Shown: piece after piece, positions 16,206-25,147 of the stretch
How positions within the stretch are numbered: the stretch's first letter is position 1
Layout: the number at the start of each line of letters is the position of its first letter
Assembly: GCA_017443945.1 (NCBI GenBank)
Contig: JAFSXS010000050.1
Span: forward strand, 1 to 34,903
DNA length: 34,903 nt
Origin: Synergistaceae bacterium
GTDB taxonomy: Bacteria > Synergistota > Synergistia > Synergistales > Aminobacteriaceae
Direction of reading: 5' to 3'
Made by a program: the position numbers and the translations under genes
Notes under the pieces: generated by a model
The model's input: the letters and a program-made list of their open reading frames with translations, nothing else
Databases searched by the model: none
Told to the model about the DNA's origin: nothing

Positions 16206-17519
16206 TTAAAACTTTGACGGAAATACTGTCGGCTCTTCTACTTTTGTAGCAAGTGCGTCGAGTGCTGCTCCTACACGGCTTGTGCGTAACTGCCACTCTG
16301 CTTCCTTGCTGAGTTCAGGATCTCCCAAAGGATAAGGAACTGAAACGGTTTGTACCATTCTATTAGCTCCGACAGTTTTTGCAACATCGATTAAGTTGCA
16401 CATAACTGTAACAGGAATCCCACTGCGCTCGATTTCTTTTGCCATCGTTGCACCGCAACGCGTACAGGTGCCTCAGGTTGAAGTTAATATTACTGCGTCA
16501 ACATTTGCTGCGTGAAGTTCCTGCGCGATTTCCTTTCCGAACTTGGCCGCAAATGCCTGTGTTGTTCCTGTTCCTACTGTTACATAGAAATAATCATAAA
16601 GTTTTCCGATTTTGCCCTGCTTCTCGAAATAACGCATTGCATCAACGGGCACGCCTCTATCAGGTACGGCGCACATTGCTGCGGGGTCAAATCCTGCGTG
16701 AATGGTCTTGAAGACTCCTTCAGGTAAATTATCAAGTTTGGAGATGTCATATTTGCCCCATTTCTGCGCGCTTGCACTCTGGATTCTGTCGGGGTTGTCA
16801 ACGGGAACGACTCCGCTTGATGATACAAGAGCGATTGTTGCTTTGCTGAGATCTTTAACGGGTTCTGCAGGCGGAATTTTTTCCATTGCAGGAATAATTA
16901 ATTCTGTCTGGAAGGGTTCGCCGTTAATTTTCTTCAGGAGCATATCAATAACTCTATCAGCTGCCATTACTCCGTTTGGCTCGGGAATCTCTGAACGAAC
17001 ACCACGCGGGAAATAACCTTCTTGAGCTGCCGGTAATAATTCCTCACCCTTTGCAATTTTCTTAGCAAATGCTGCCATAGGCGTAATATCCTGCTTCATG
17101 AAAGTTGCTTTGCGTCCGCCCTTGAAAATGTATGCGACTGATTTATACTCTTCAACGCCGGGATTCTCTTCGTTCATTGAACTAATTACAGGCACATTAT
17201 AACGCTCTTTAACGGCCTTGCAGACAATACCGCAACCCACGCCGTAACGTCCGGCCATGAACGCAGGCCCAGCAAAAAATATCCCGAACTCTTTAGTGTC
17301 CAAGAACGCAAAAATTTCTTTGAGGGCTTCTTCCGTGTGATTCGTTATATAGTTGTCGCCGCAAACGATTGTGTTCGTAACTTCGATTTCCGGCTTGACC
17401 ATCGCATTAAGCATCATAGAGCAGCCGATTAAACCATCATGAAAAATCGGAGTCTGGTCTGCTTTATCTTCTCCGCCGATTTGGCCGAAAAACTGATTTA
17501 TATAGTGAATAGCTTTCAT
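16206..17519 (-). CDS. grdH: substrate-specific reductase selenoprotein PB subunit, betaine type (UGA = Sec349)
   Basis: A 437-residue member of the GrdB/GrdF/GrdH family. The reading frame is interrupted by UGA at 16473-16475 and continues to a stop at 16206. The surrounding sequence, LTST-Sec-GTCTRCGATMAKEIE, is the family's selenocysteine site, so the UGA is Sec349. The protein attacks the C-N bond of the substrate and passes the carboxymethyl group to GrdA. Start ATG 17519 has AAGGGGTGA upstream; a GTG four codons earlier is part of that ribosome-binding site. The gene follows grdI by 22 bases and precedes the BCCT carrier. Betaine (GrdH) is preferred to sarcosine (GrdF) only because of the transporter and the partner subunit. 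Confidence 0.9.
16446..16475 (-). promoter_or_regulatory. SECIS hairpin in grdH
   Basis: Minus strand: 12 bases after the UGA, CGTTGC (16455-16460) pairs perfectly with GCAACG (16446-16451) around a GGT loop. The same stem and loop occur in grdB at 33285-33299. Confidence 0.8.
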
Positions 17520-17541
17520 TCTTAATCTCACCCCTTTTTAA

Positions 17542-18852
17542 TTAGAAATCTGCACACGTTCTGCGGGAATAGCCGCTGATGTGGTTTGCACAGAACATGC
17601 CGTTATTTTCCATTACAAACGATCCGTCCGGTTTAATGCAGCCTTCCCAGCCGCCTGAATTTCCGTCGCGTGCAAGTGCTTCAAGCTCGCCGATTACTTC
17701 CATACCTGCGGGAAATTCGTACATTTGCGAAACGTTGCCGGTTGTTACAAGCGCATTTGTTGCAGGATTCATTGACACTAACGGTTGTGAAGCTCCGTCG
17801 CGTCCGGTGCATTCGTCAGAGAGTCCGACCGTCTTAATTCCGAGTCTCTCAAGCTCTACCATCATGGCAGTATAATCAACGTCGGGATTTCCGTAGCCTT
17901 CTTCAACGACAACTGCTGCTACTGCGCCTAAACTTGTTGCGATCTGTCCGGCCATTTTTACGCAGCGGACTTTCTCGTCCATTTTTACATTAAGGGTTGA
18001 CATAAGAACGCCCAAGAAATTAATTGTTTTTCCGTGCTGCTCATATAATTTCTTGATCATTGGATTGACTGCAAATTCATACGTAGAAATTTTTGATGAT
18101 GTCGGCATAAATGAACCTGACACCATGCAGCCGTCTAATAATTCATTCGGGTGCATAAAGGTCGGCAAAATGTGATTTGCGTCCCAGCCATATATTAACG
18201 TATTGTAGCCCATTGTCTCCATTTGACTCTGCGGCTGTAAAACATAGAGAACACCGGGAAGTTTCTTTACTTCTTCGCTTCTTTCAGGGATTGAAGGCAG
18301 GTCATAGACTTCGATATTTTCGGGCTCTAAATCTTTTACGCACTGTCCGATATATTCAGCGAGTCTCATTCCAGCCCAGCGGAGAGCATGATTTTTCTTC
18401 TGCTGTTCGTGTCTCTCAAAATCTTCGTCAGTATCAGCAACTAATACTAGATTCGGCATATCTCCAAAAATTGTATGATGCTGATATTTTCCGCCCATCG
18501 CGATAACTCCGTCTTGGAAACCGCCCGCGTGTTCACCGACTACTATTAATGAGCAGTCCTGCAAACAATGTGTTCTGCCTGAGCCTGCTACTTCCATTTC
18601 TGACAGGACACCGGGAAAAATTCCATGTCCGCCCGAAACTTTGCAGCGCATTTCGACAGCTTCTTTGACCGGGCATAATATAACATTGTCGCCGGGGTGT
18701 ACGATTTTGAGATCTGCCGTAGTGATGTGCTCGTCCTCTTTCACAACGTTTAAAAGCTCGTCTTTATTTAGCGTCAAGACTCCGGCCTCGTAAAAAGTTT
18801 TGCCGCCGAATTTAATATCCTTGACGTGGAATGCTCCTATTTCAAGTCTCAT
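17542..18852 (-). CDS. grdI: GrdE-family subunit without the processing cysteine, probably betaine reductase GrdI
   Basis: A 436-residue homologue of GrdE (glycine reductase PB), over nearly full length. In GrdE a Cys in VSGNCVSACDK is the site of self-cleavage that creates a pyruvoyl cofactor. Here the same place reads VSGSFMPTSSK: the cysteine positions are Phe248 and Ser252. The protein should therefore stay intact and carry no pyruvoyl group. That fits a substrate with a quaternary nitrogen, which cannot form a Schiff base, and hence betaine (GrdI) rather than glycine. Sarcosine (GrdG) is a possible alternative. The start is ATG 18852 with AGGATGTGA 9 bases upstream. It is first in the operon with grdH and the BCCT carrier. 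Confidence 0.85.
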   Translation of the reverse strand: MRLEIGAFHVKDIKFGGKTFYEAGVLTLNKDELLNVVKEDEHITTADLKIVHPGDNVILCPVKEAVEMRCKVSGGHGIFPGVLSEMEVAGSGRTHCLQDCSLIVVGEHAGGFQDGVIAMGGKYQHHTIFGDMPNLVLVADTDEDFERHEQQKKNHALRWAGMRLAEYIGQCVKDLEPENIEVYDLPSIPERSEEVKKLPGVLYVLQPQSQMETMGYNTLIYGWDANHILPTFMHPNELLDGCMVSGSFMPTSSKISTYEFAVNPMIKKLYEQHGKTINFLGVLMSTLNVKMDEKVRCVKMAGQIATSLGAVAAVVVEEGYGNPDVDYTAMMVELERLGIKTVGLSDECTGRDGASQPLVSMNPATNALVTTGNVSQMYEFPAGMEVIGELEALARDGNSGGWEGCIKPDGSFVMENNGMFCANHISGYSRRTCADF

Positions 18853-19276
18853 TATTGAATTTCACATCCTATAAAATTTTAGCTCGTTCACGCAAAAAGC
18901 ACGTGAAAATTTTCCTTGACTCTGAATTTATCCGCGAGTAACAATGCACACGCGAAACAATTAGAATCCCCTTCGCAAAAAGTAAGATGCTTTATAGAAC
19001 ATGGAATATTGAATTTATCAGCTTGTGAAAAATTTTATTGTAACCGCCTTCATAAAGCTATAACAAAATTTATTATGGAAAATGTACGTTATATTTTAGT
19101 TATTCACACTCAAATAATTTTATGCTGTTGATGTGAAAAAATTTGCACTCTAAAAATTTTCTATGTCTCGTGATAATTTGTGATGACTGAAAAAATTTAA
19201 TGTTCTTGTAGTTGCAAATGTAGTTGTAAAAAACTTTCTCTCACGCATTTAATTTGTATATTGGAATCTTGCAAAT

Positions 19277-19285
19277 ATTATAGCA
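19277..19285 (-). promoter_or_regulatory. extended -10 promoter element, leftward
   Basis: Minus strand TGCTATAAT is a perfect extended -10 (TGnTATAAT). The -35 region is weak. It is about 425 bases upstream of grdI, so the operon would have a long leader; it could instead drive a small RNA. Confidence 0.4.
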
Positions 19286-19302
19286 TTAATGAGTCAAATA
19301 TA

Positions 19303-19791
19303 TACAACTTTCCAGCCGGGGCCGGTTGTGTGTTAATTCCCGTTGATCATGGCATAATCGCGTGTGAAATAATTTTTTGCGCGAACATTCAAAAGTTTTT
19401 ACTGCTATTATAGTGAAAACACCTTAAAAGCTACAACTTTCCAGTCAGGGCCGTTTGCGCGTTAATAGCTGCTCCCGTTGCTCATAGCATAATCACGTAT
19501 GAAATAATTTCTTGCGCGAATATTCAAAAGTTTTTACTGCTGTTATAGTGAAGCTACAACTTTCCAGCACGGGGCCGGTTGTGTGTTAATAGCTGCTCCC
19601 GTTAATCATAGCATATCACGAAATAATTTTTTGCGCGAACATGCAAAAGTTTTTACTGCTGTTATAGTGAAGCTACAACTTTCCAGCCGGGGCCGTTTGC
19701 GCGTTAATGAGTGCTTTTGTTGGTCATAGCATATCACGTATGAAATAATTTCTTGCGCAAACATTCAAAAGTTTTTACTGCTATTATAGTG
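19303..19791. repeat. four tandem copies of a ~120-bp degenerate repeat
   Basis: Units start at 19303, 19432, 19555 and 19674, each with TACAACTTTCCAG, so the periods are 129, 123 and 119 bases; the last ends near 19791. All contain CGGGGCCG or a close variant, GTTAAT, CATAGCATA or CATGGCATA, GAAATAATTT, TTGCGCGAAC, and end in AAAAGTTTTTACTGCT, then TATAGTG (with A or G before the shared T). Units differ by scattered substitutions and short indels. There is no open frame through them. On the plus strand each ends in a TATAGT box, and on the minus strand units 1 and 4 show TATAAT, so each may carry a promoter or regulator site. Confidence 0.9.
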
Positions 19792-19937
19792 TGCTGACTA
19801 TAATTTGCGATAAAAAAATATTTGCACCATAACACAAAAAATCTCGTAATAAACTGCAGCTGAAAATATAATTGTAAAATCTCTATTGTTCATGTTATTA
19901 TGTCAAATATATTACAAATTAAGGAGGTTATTAATTG

Positions 19938-22900
19938 ATGAAGTACAAAATTTTATGTTTATCATTAATTGCTGTGCTTATTCTCGGTTGTCAGGCGCAG
20001 GCAGTCAACGTTAAGGGCAGAGCAATAAGCACGATTTCTGACATTTTAAGCTACGCACGGGGACTCGGCAATGTATCAGCAGGAGATACACATCTCGAAA
20101 TTGAGAAGTCTTCATTAATGCGCCTGCTTGATAATGGACAGCTTAATTTACGATACAACATAGGCAGCAGTAACAATGATTTATCGCTGGGAAAAATAAA
20201 AGACTATTCGACAAACTTTACAAATTTTGAAGGCGGACTCCTCACAGCATTAGCTCGAACAACTTTTAACAATAATAAAATTATAATCGCCTCATCAAGA
20301 AATATGACAGAGTCAAATTCTAACTGGTTCTATGATTTATATTTCACAGCAGTAAATAATGACTCTGACGGTAAAATCTCACAGTCCCGCTTTGGTGCAT
20401 GGCGTTACAGCGGCAATAATTCAGGCTACGTTAAGGACATCAAAACGGGAATATTCGTTGAAGGCTTTGACGGTGAAATTATAATTACTTCAACAATGGA
20501 AGTTACTAACGATAATATAGCTAAACCTGTGAAATTCAGCGATAAAAAAGTTACTGCAAAATTTGATTTCTGGGCGTTATTTGCTAATGAGTCCGGCGAT
20601 GTCCAGTATAAGAAACTCGATAATTTGACTCAGACAAAAGACGGCTTTACTGCTGCGGCCCTGCATGGAATTAAAAGCGTCTCTAACGGCGATTGGAACA
20701 AAGTTAATAATCTCGACAGCACAACCGCTTCACCCTATATCGCAATAAAAACTGTAACAGGAGATTTCAATCATGACGGCTACAATAACGAAATTGCAGT
20801 AATGACCGCTGATAGATGGGGGATTAATTTATTTGTCTATCAGATAACATACGAGAATAATAATTTTGTTATAAGGACAATGAAGGACTTAGGCAGAATT
20901 AATTCATACAGTGATAATGCTGCATTTAATGACTGCTTTAACGGTTCAACCACAATGATCGGAGGAGATATTGTAACAGGAGATTTTGACGGAGACGGCG
21001 AGACTGAATTTATAGCACTCTTTCAGGTAGATCCTTCGCCGCAATCTTCTATTCCTACTCTCAAAGCTGTAAAATATAAATGGAATAATAATAAGGGAGA
21101 TTTTGATACTTCCGTATTTGAGCATAATTTTGCTTTCTCATATAGACATCCGGTAGCTACTAGTAATTCTTTCGGTTATGAACAAAGTACGTCAGGTCTA
21201 TGGGGAGGCTTGAAGGCTGCAGCACTTGATATTGACGGAGACGGAACAGACGAGATAGCTTTTACCGCCTTTGAATGGGAACAAACTGACAGAGGTATCG
21301 CAACAAATATATATCTCAATAAAAAATTTGAAACTTTATTTGAATGGAAAGCAAATTTAGTGTATAAAGCACGTCCCTGTGTTATGCTCTTGAAGACGAA
21401 TACAGGAAATTTCAGCTATATTTTACGCGGCGACTTTATAGTAAATATGACTTTCGAGACTTCTGGCTCAGATATGGCCCGCGAATATGAGGCACGCAAA
21501 TACAGCTATAACGTTCAAAATTATATGCTTTCACCGATTACACAAAATGATTATATTTACGCGCTAGTAGATCATGAATTAGCAATTGCAGCGGGGTCTT
21601 TCTTGGGTCGAATCGGTTCAATGAAAGAATGTGATGATCTCGCGGTTCGTACTTATGACGGAAAAATTATAATCTTCAAGAGTAACGGCTCAACTTTAGA
21701 GAATGCATATACTTTTGACGCCGGCGGAAATTCGGCACTAATTGCGGCAGATTTTACAAATGAGGGACTCGAACTCGGCAGACCTGAACGCATAATAACT
21801 GAGAATGATAGAAGCTATACTACAGTTCTTCAAGGAATCCCCTATCACGTTGACACAATATCAGCCGACGGAAAATCTATAACAGCTGAACCCGTAAATT
21901 TCTCGTACACAAATGGCAGCAAAGTCGAATACGCAACAAGCAGCAATACATCCGACAAAAAAAATACTAAATTCAATATGAGCAGCACTGTAGAAACTAT
22001 TTTTGCAATAGACAGCGACATGACACGCAATGTAGTGGGCGGCCTGAAAACTGTTACTAATCTTTATGGAACTGTTAAGACTATTGCAGGAATGATTCCG
22101 GGTACTGCTTCTTATATTAAGGCCATCGACGGCACAGCGGGAACGGCTTTAAATTTCCTCAATAAACTCACTGACAAAGTAGAAAATGTAACTCAGGGCT
22201 ATGATAACGAAATTGAAGATAAAGAAGTATTCCAATCAACTTTTTCCGATAGATTTGACGTAATTGCATATGTTCACGCGAATCAATATACATGGCGTTA
22301 TCCTATTTTGAAGCCGGGTGCTTATTTCGGAACAGCAAGCGAGGATTTAAAATATTTAGCAAAGCAGGATTTCGTAACATTCAGCATGTACGATGATACA
22401 AATACGGATCATTTCTCGAATAATATCGCCTATCAGCCGACTCATGAGAACGGAAATTTATTCTCATATCCTGCTGCTATAGCTAACATCGAGAATTATA
22501 ATTCAAGACAGGCGGATTTAAGCGAAATCGTCGGCGTTCAGTTCGGAATACCAATGACTATGGGATTCACAAAAGTTAATACAAGCGAACACGAAGAGAC
22601 ATCATCAACAAAAGTAACAACCGGTTATTTATCGCAAGTTGCTTCACTCGTTGACAGCCTGTTTAACACGAACATAGCGAAAGTTCCAAAGGCTTCAACC
22701 GGACCGACCTTCACAAAGAGAACGAGCAGTCAAGAAAAATTTACGATTAATTTTACAAATGCTGACGGTGCGCGGCTTCTCAATAATTACAGAGTACAGG
22801 CTCAAGCGTTCATTGCTGATAACGGGGCTTTAACCTGCGGATTTGCCGTGAATCAATTTAATGAATATGCCGACTTGTTCAATTCTAGCAGCTTATATAA

Positions 22901-24368
22901 AAATTTTCCTGATCCATCGTTCGTGCTGCCTAATAAATTTGTGCTGAAAAATGCTTCTCTCCTTATTCCCGAATTTGGAGCCAATACAGCGCGTGAAATT
23001 GCTATGGAAATGCGCGGAGTGAGAATTTATGCGCTTGACTTCAACATGTTCACGACAAATAGACTCCTGCAAAACGCAAGATATAGAATTGACGTACCCT
23101 TATACAATGCGAGCTTCAAGCCTGCTGATAATGTGAAAGTTGATTTATACTGGGTCAAGGACAGGACAGAGTCAGCACTCGCAGACAAAATTTTTATAGC
23201 ATCAGCAGTTGTAAATATGACTGGCTGGTCTGACACGGGAAATAATAAGGCGTGGGCAAGTTTTAATTTCACACCTTCAAATATTCCCATAAACAATGTC
23301 GGCGAACATTATCAATTCTACGCAGTTATTGACCCTGATAATGCTATTAATGAAGTTCACGAGAAACGGGACTTAACAACGGACTCAGGCGGAAATAATG
23401 AGGGCTACTTTGAGTTTTCTGTTGAGGGCATAGAAAGCGCAATGACTACGAGAGCAGCAAAAGACGCAGTAAGAATCGCAGCAAGCAATAACGATTTCAA
23501 TTTTCCTGATATTACCTACAGCGGCTATGAAAGCTGGAAAGATTTTTACAATGCGAAAATAGCTGACACCGACGGCCCTGTTTCGCTTGATGTTGTTATC
23601 AGTAATAATTCTAGTTATACATTGCCGGATGTTGAAATTAAAGCTGCATACGTTGATCCGGAAATTTGGAAGAATGAACAGATAATCCCTTCTGCAGTGT
23701 TCGGACATTCATTTACTTTATTTCCGTATGAAAAATATAAATTCAGCGTTGTAATTGATGATGCTTTTGCTGATGAAATGAGGAGAGTCGGCGAGACAAA
23801 TACATTTTGTTCGTATACTATGTTCTGGCTTAATGATATTTTATCGCGTGATATTCTTGAGGGGGACTCTGATCCTGCACTTGAAGTCTACACCAGCGGC
23901 GCAGACACAAAATCGGAAGATGTAATTTATTATTGCGATACAGTAATAACGGAAAATTACACGCTTTCAAGTGATACTGCGATATACTGGCGGATAAACA
24001 GTGTCTCTGAACTCATCAACAGTGCAGAGTCCTCAAGCAATGATATTTACGTTTTGCCGGTAAATGTAACGAGTCAAGATTTTAATATAACAATGAATCC
24101 GAAAGACTCAGAGACGGCCAAGACAAATAAATTTGACGTAACAATAAGCACTATACCTGATGTGACACCGGCGGCAAAGTATTCATTTATTGTCGAAATT
24201 TCAGAGGACGGCGAGAACTGGGAAATTTATGACTTCTTAACCCTTGAGGCAGCTAGCAGCAAATTAACTAGTTACGGCGGTTCAGGCGGAGGCGGCTGCA
24301 ATTCGGGATTATCGTTTGTTGTGTCAAGTCTTGTCTTAGGAGCGTTATTTATCAGACGCAGGGCATAA
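19938..24368 (+). CDS. very large Synergist-CTERM surface protein with FG-GAP/VCBS-like repeats
   Basis: The 1,476-residue exported protein has an N-terminal signal (residues 1-22): a hydrophobic stretch ending LILGC18 (a possible but imperfect lipobox) and then AQA, a signal-peptidase I site. The N-terminal half has calcium-binding FG-GAP/VCBS-like blades: GDFNHDGYNNE (~276), GDFDGDGETE (~349) and DIDGDGTDE (~431). The second half looks like beta-sandwich modules (residues ~1050-1200 resemble CARDB). The C-terminus has GGSGGGGC (Cys1454), a hydrophobic segment and RRRA, the Synergist-CTERM sorting signal, likely processed for surface anchoring. The start is ATG 19938, with TTG 19935 an alternative; AAGGAGG is upstream. 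Adhesion or structural roles are guesses. Confidence 0.88.
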   Translation: MKYKILCLSLIAVLILGCQAQAVNVKGRAISTISDILSYARGLGNVSAGDTHLEIEKSSLMRLLDNGQLNLRYNIGSSNNDLSLGKIKDYSTNFTNFEGGLLTALARTTFNNNKIIIASSRNMTESNSNWFYDLYFTAVNNDSDGKISQSRFGAWRYSGNNSGYVKDIKTGIFVEGFDGEIIITSTMEVTNDNIAKPVKFSDKKVTAKFDFWALFANESGDVQYKKLDNLTQTKDGFTAAALHGIKSVSNGDWNKVNNLDSTTASPYIAIKTVTGDFNHDGYNNEIAVMTADRWGINLFVYQITYENNNFVIRTMKDLGRINSYSDNAAFNDCFNGSTTMIGGDIVTGDFDGDGETEFIALFQVDPSPQSSIPTLKAVKYKWNNNKGDFDTSVFEHNFAFSYRHPVATSNSFGYEQSTSGLWGGLKAAALDIDGDGTDEIAFTAFEWEQTDRGIATNIYLNKKFETLFEWKANLVYKARPCVMLLKTNTGNFSYILRGDFIVNMTFETSGSDMAREYEARKYSYNVQNYMLSPITQNDYIYALVDHELAIAAGSFLGRIGSMKECDDLAVRTYDGKIIIFKSNGSTLENAYTFDAGGNSALIAADFTNEGLELGRPERIITENDRSYTTVLQGIPYHVDTISADGKSITAEPVNFSYTNGSKVEYATSSNTSDKKNTKFNMSSTVETIFAIDSDMTRNVVGGLKTVTNLYGTVKTIAGMIPGTASYIKAIDGTAGTALNFLNKLTDKVENVTQGYDNEIEDKEVFQSTFSDRFDVIAYVHANQYTWRYPILKPGAYFGTASEDLKYLAKQDFVTFSMYDDTNTDHFSNNIAYQPTHENGNLFSYPAAIANIENYNSRQADLSEIVGVQFGIPMTMGFTKVNTSEHEETSSTKVTTGYLSQVASLVDSLFNTNIAKVPKASTGPTFTKRTSSQEKFTINFTNADGARLLNNYRVQAQAFIADNGALTCGFAVNQFNEYADLFNSSSLYKNFPDPSFVLPNKFVLKNASLLIPEFGANTAREIAMEMRGVRIYALDFNMFTTNRLLQNARYRIDVPLYNASFKPADNVKVDLYWVKDRTESALADKIFIASAVVNMTGWSDTGNNKAWASFNFTPSNIPINNVGEHYQFYAVIDPDNAINEVHEKRDLTTDSGGNNEGYFEFSVEGIESAMTTRAAKDAVRIAASNNDFNFPDITYSGYESWKDFYNAKIADTDGPVSLDVVISNNSSYTLPDVEIKAAYVDPEIWKNEQIIPSAVFGHSFTLFPYEKYKFSVVIDDAFADEMRRVGETNTFCSYTMFWLNDILSRDILEGDSDPALEVYTSGADTKSEDVIYYCDTVITENYTLSSDTAIYWRINSVSELINSAESSSNDIYVLPVNVTSQDFNITMNPKDSETAKTNKFDVTISTIPDVTPAAKYSFIVEISEDGENWEIYDFLTLEAASSKLTSYGGSGGGGCNSGLSFVVSSLVLGALFIRRRA

Positions 24369-24386
24369 AAATTTATTTGTTGATAT

Positions 24387-24421
24387 CCTCGCAGCTTTTA
24401 TTGTTGCGGGGAATTTTTTTT
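24387..24421 (+). terminator. terminator after the Synergist-CTERM gene
   Basis: CCTCGCA (24387-24393) pairs with TGCGGGG (24405-24411), with one G-U pair, followed shortly by a run of eight T. It begins 19 bases after the stop codon. Confidence 0.85.
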
Positions 24422-24718
24422 GTGAGCGAAAAACTTTTCTATGAAGGCGCCGCCCATTAATTTGGGTGGGTGGGTGGGCAGAACGAATTGTAAGGGGTCA
24501 ATATCTCCATTGCGCTGTTACGGAAATATTAGCATTTGCTGCGGCCAACGAGCTGGCACCGGTTCAAAAAATGTTTTGCCTTTGACGTTGCATTTATTGT
24601 TTTGATTCATATAACGCAAATAATTATCGCGAAAACGAAATAATTACGTATTGACTAAATCACTTTGCTTGTAAGAAAATAATTAGTCATGAAATAAACA
24701 GGAGGTGAAATAACAAAA
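24422..24718. other. gene-free region before trxA
   Basis: The region contains the G-quadruplex motif (24464-24478) and a 7-bp inverted repeat TGACTAA/TTAGTCA (24652-24658, 24683-24689) that overlaps a TTGACT -35-like box and could form an operator or hairpin. The trxA ribosome-binding site AGGAGGTGA follows. No gene is seen. A clear -10 for trxA was not found. Confidence 0.5.
24464..24478 (+). other. G-quadruplex motif, second copy with AGAACGAA tail
   Basis: GGGTGGGTGGGTGGG followed by CAGAACGAA. It closely matches 9949-9973, including the tail, so the two are copies of one dispersed element rather than chance G-runs in an AT-rich background. It lies 43 bases after the terminator of the preceding gene. 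Confidence 0.6.
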
Positions 24719-25057
24719 ATGGCAATAACTGAGATCACAAAAGAAAACTTTGAGGCCGAATTTAAAAATAGCCCTCTCCCTGCAGTACTCGACTTCTGGG
24801 GGCCAAAGTGCGGGCCTTGTATGGCGTTAATGCCGAAGTATCACGAACTCGCAGATAATCCTAAATATGAAGGTAAATTCAAATTCTGTTCGGTCGATAC
24901 ATCAAAGAACCGCCGAGTCTCAATGATGGTGCGTCCTGCAGTAATGGCCCAGCCTACGTTTTTATTCTTTAAAGACGGTCAGGAGGTCGCAAGAATCAGC
25001 GGCGACGGAACTACAATCGAGGAAATAACGGCAAAAGTTGACGAGCTTTGCGCATAA
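24719..25057 (+). CDS. trxA: thioredoxin of the glycine reductase operon
   Basis: A 112-residue single thioredoxin domain with the classic redox site WGPKCGPC (Cys31, Cys34) and the cis-Pro loop QPTFLFF. It would reduce the oxidised GrdA selenocysteine/cysteine after each turnover, taking electrons from thioredoxin reductase. The start is ATG 24719 with a near-perfect AGGAGGTGA upstream. It precedes grdA by 90 bases on the same strand, the usual order in grd clusters. Confidence 0.94.
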   Translation: MAITEITKENFEAEFKNSPLPAVLDFWGPKCGPCMALMPKYHELADNPKYEGKFKFCSVDTSKNRRVSMMVRPAVMAQPTFLFFKDGQEVARISGDGTTIEEITAKVDELCA

Positions 25058-25147
25058 GGTAATTTGCATTGACTTAATTTTATGGAATTGAATTAACAGC
25101 TTAGACATTAACAAATTTTAAAATCTAAAGAAGGGAAGGTGTCAAAC

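Larger units (their letters stand above)
18853..19937. other. 1.1-kb gene-free divergent region
   Basis: This region between divergently read grdI and the large surface-protein gene is AT-rich. It contains a minus-strand extended -10 box (19277-19285) and the four-unit tandem repeat (19303-19791). A short open frame at 18916-19131 has no ribosome-binding site or recognisable content and is not called. The ribosome-binding site of the next gene, AAGGAGG, is at 19921-19927. Confidence 0.6.

Noticed and set aside
16206-17519. grdH as a pseudogene split by a stop codon
   Set aside because: The UGA sits at the exact family Sec position with a SECIS hairpin and the downstream frame is conserved. 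The same holds for grdA and grdB.
18916-19131. 71-codon open frame in the grdI upstream region
   Set aside because: No ribosome-binding site and no recognisable domain; more likely leader or regulatory DNA.
19303-19791. Tandem repeats as a CRISPR array
   Set aside because: Units are ~120 bases, contiguous and degenerate, without short identical repeats and unique spacers; no cas gene nearby.
24651-24689. TTGACT as the -35 of a trxA promoter
   Set aside because: No acceptable -10 at 15-19 bases; the inverted repeat TGACTAA/TTAGTCA explains the word equally well.
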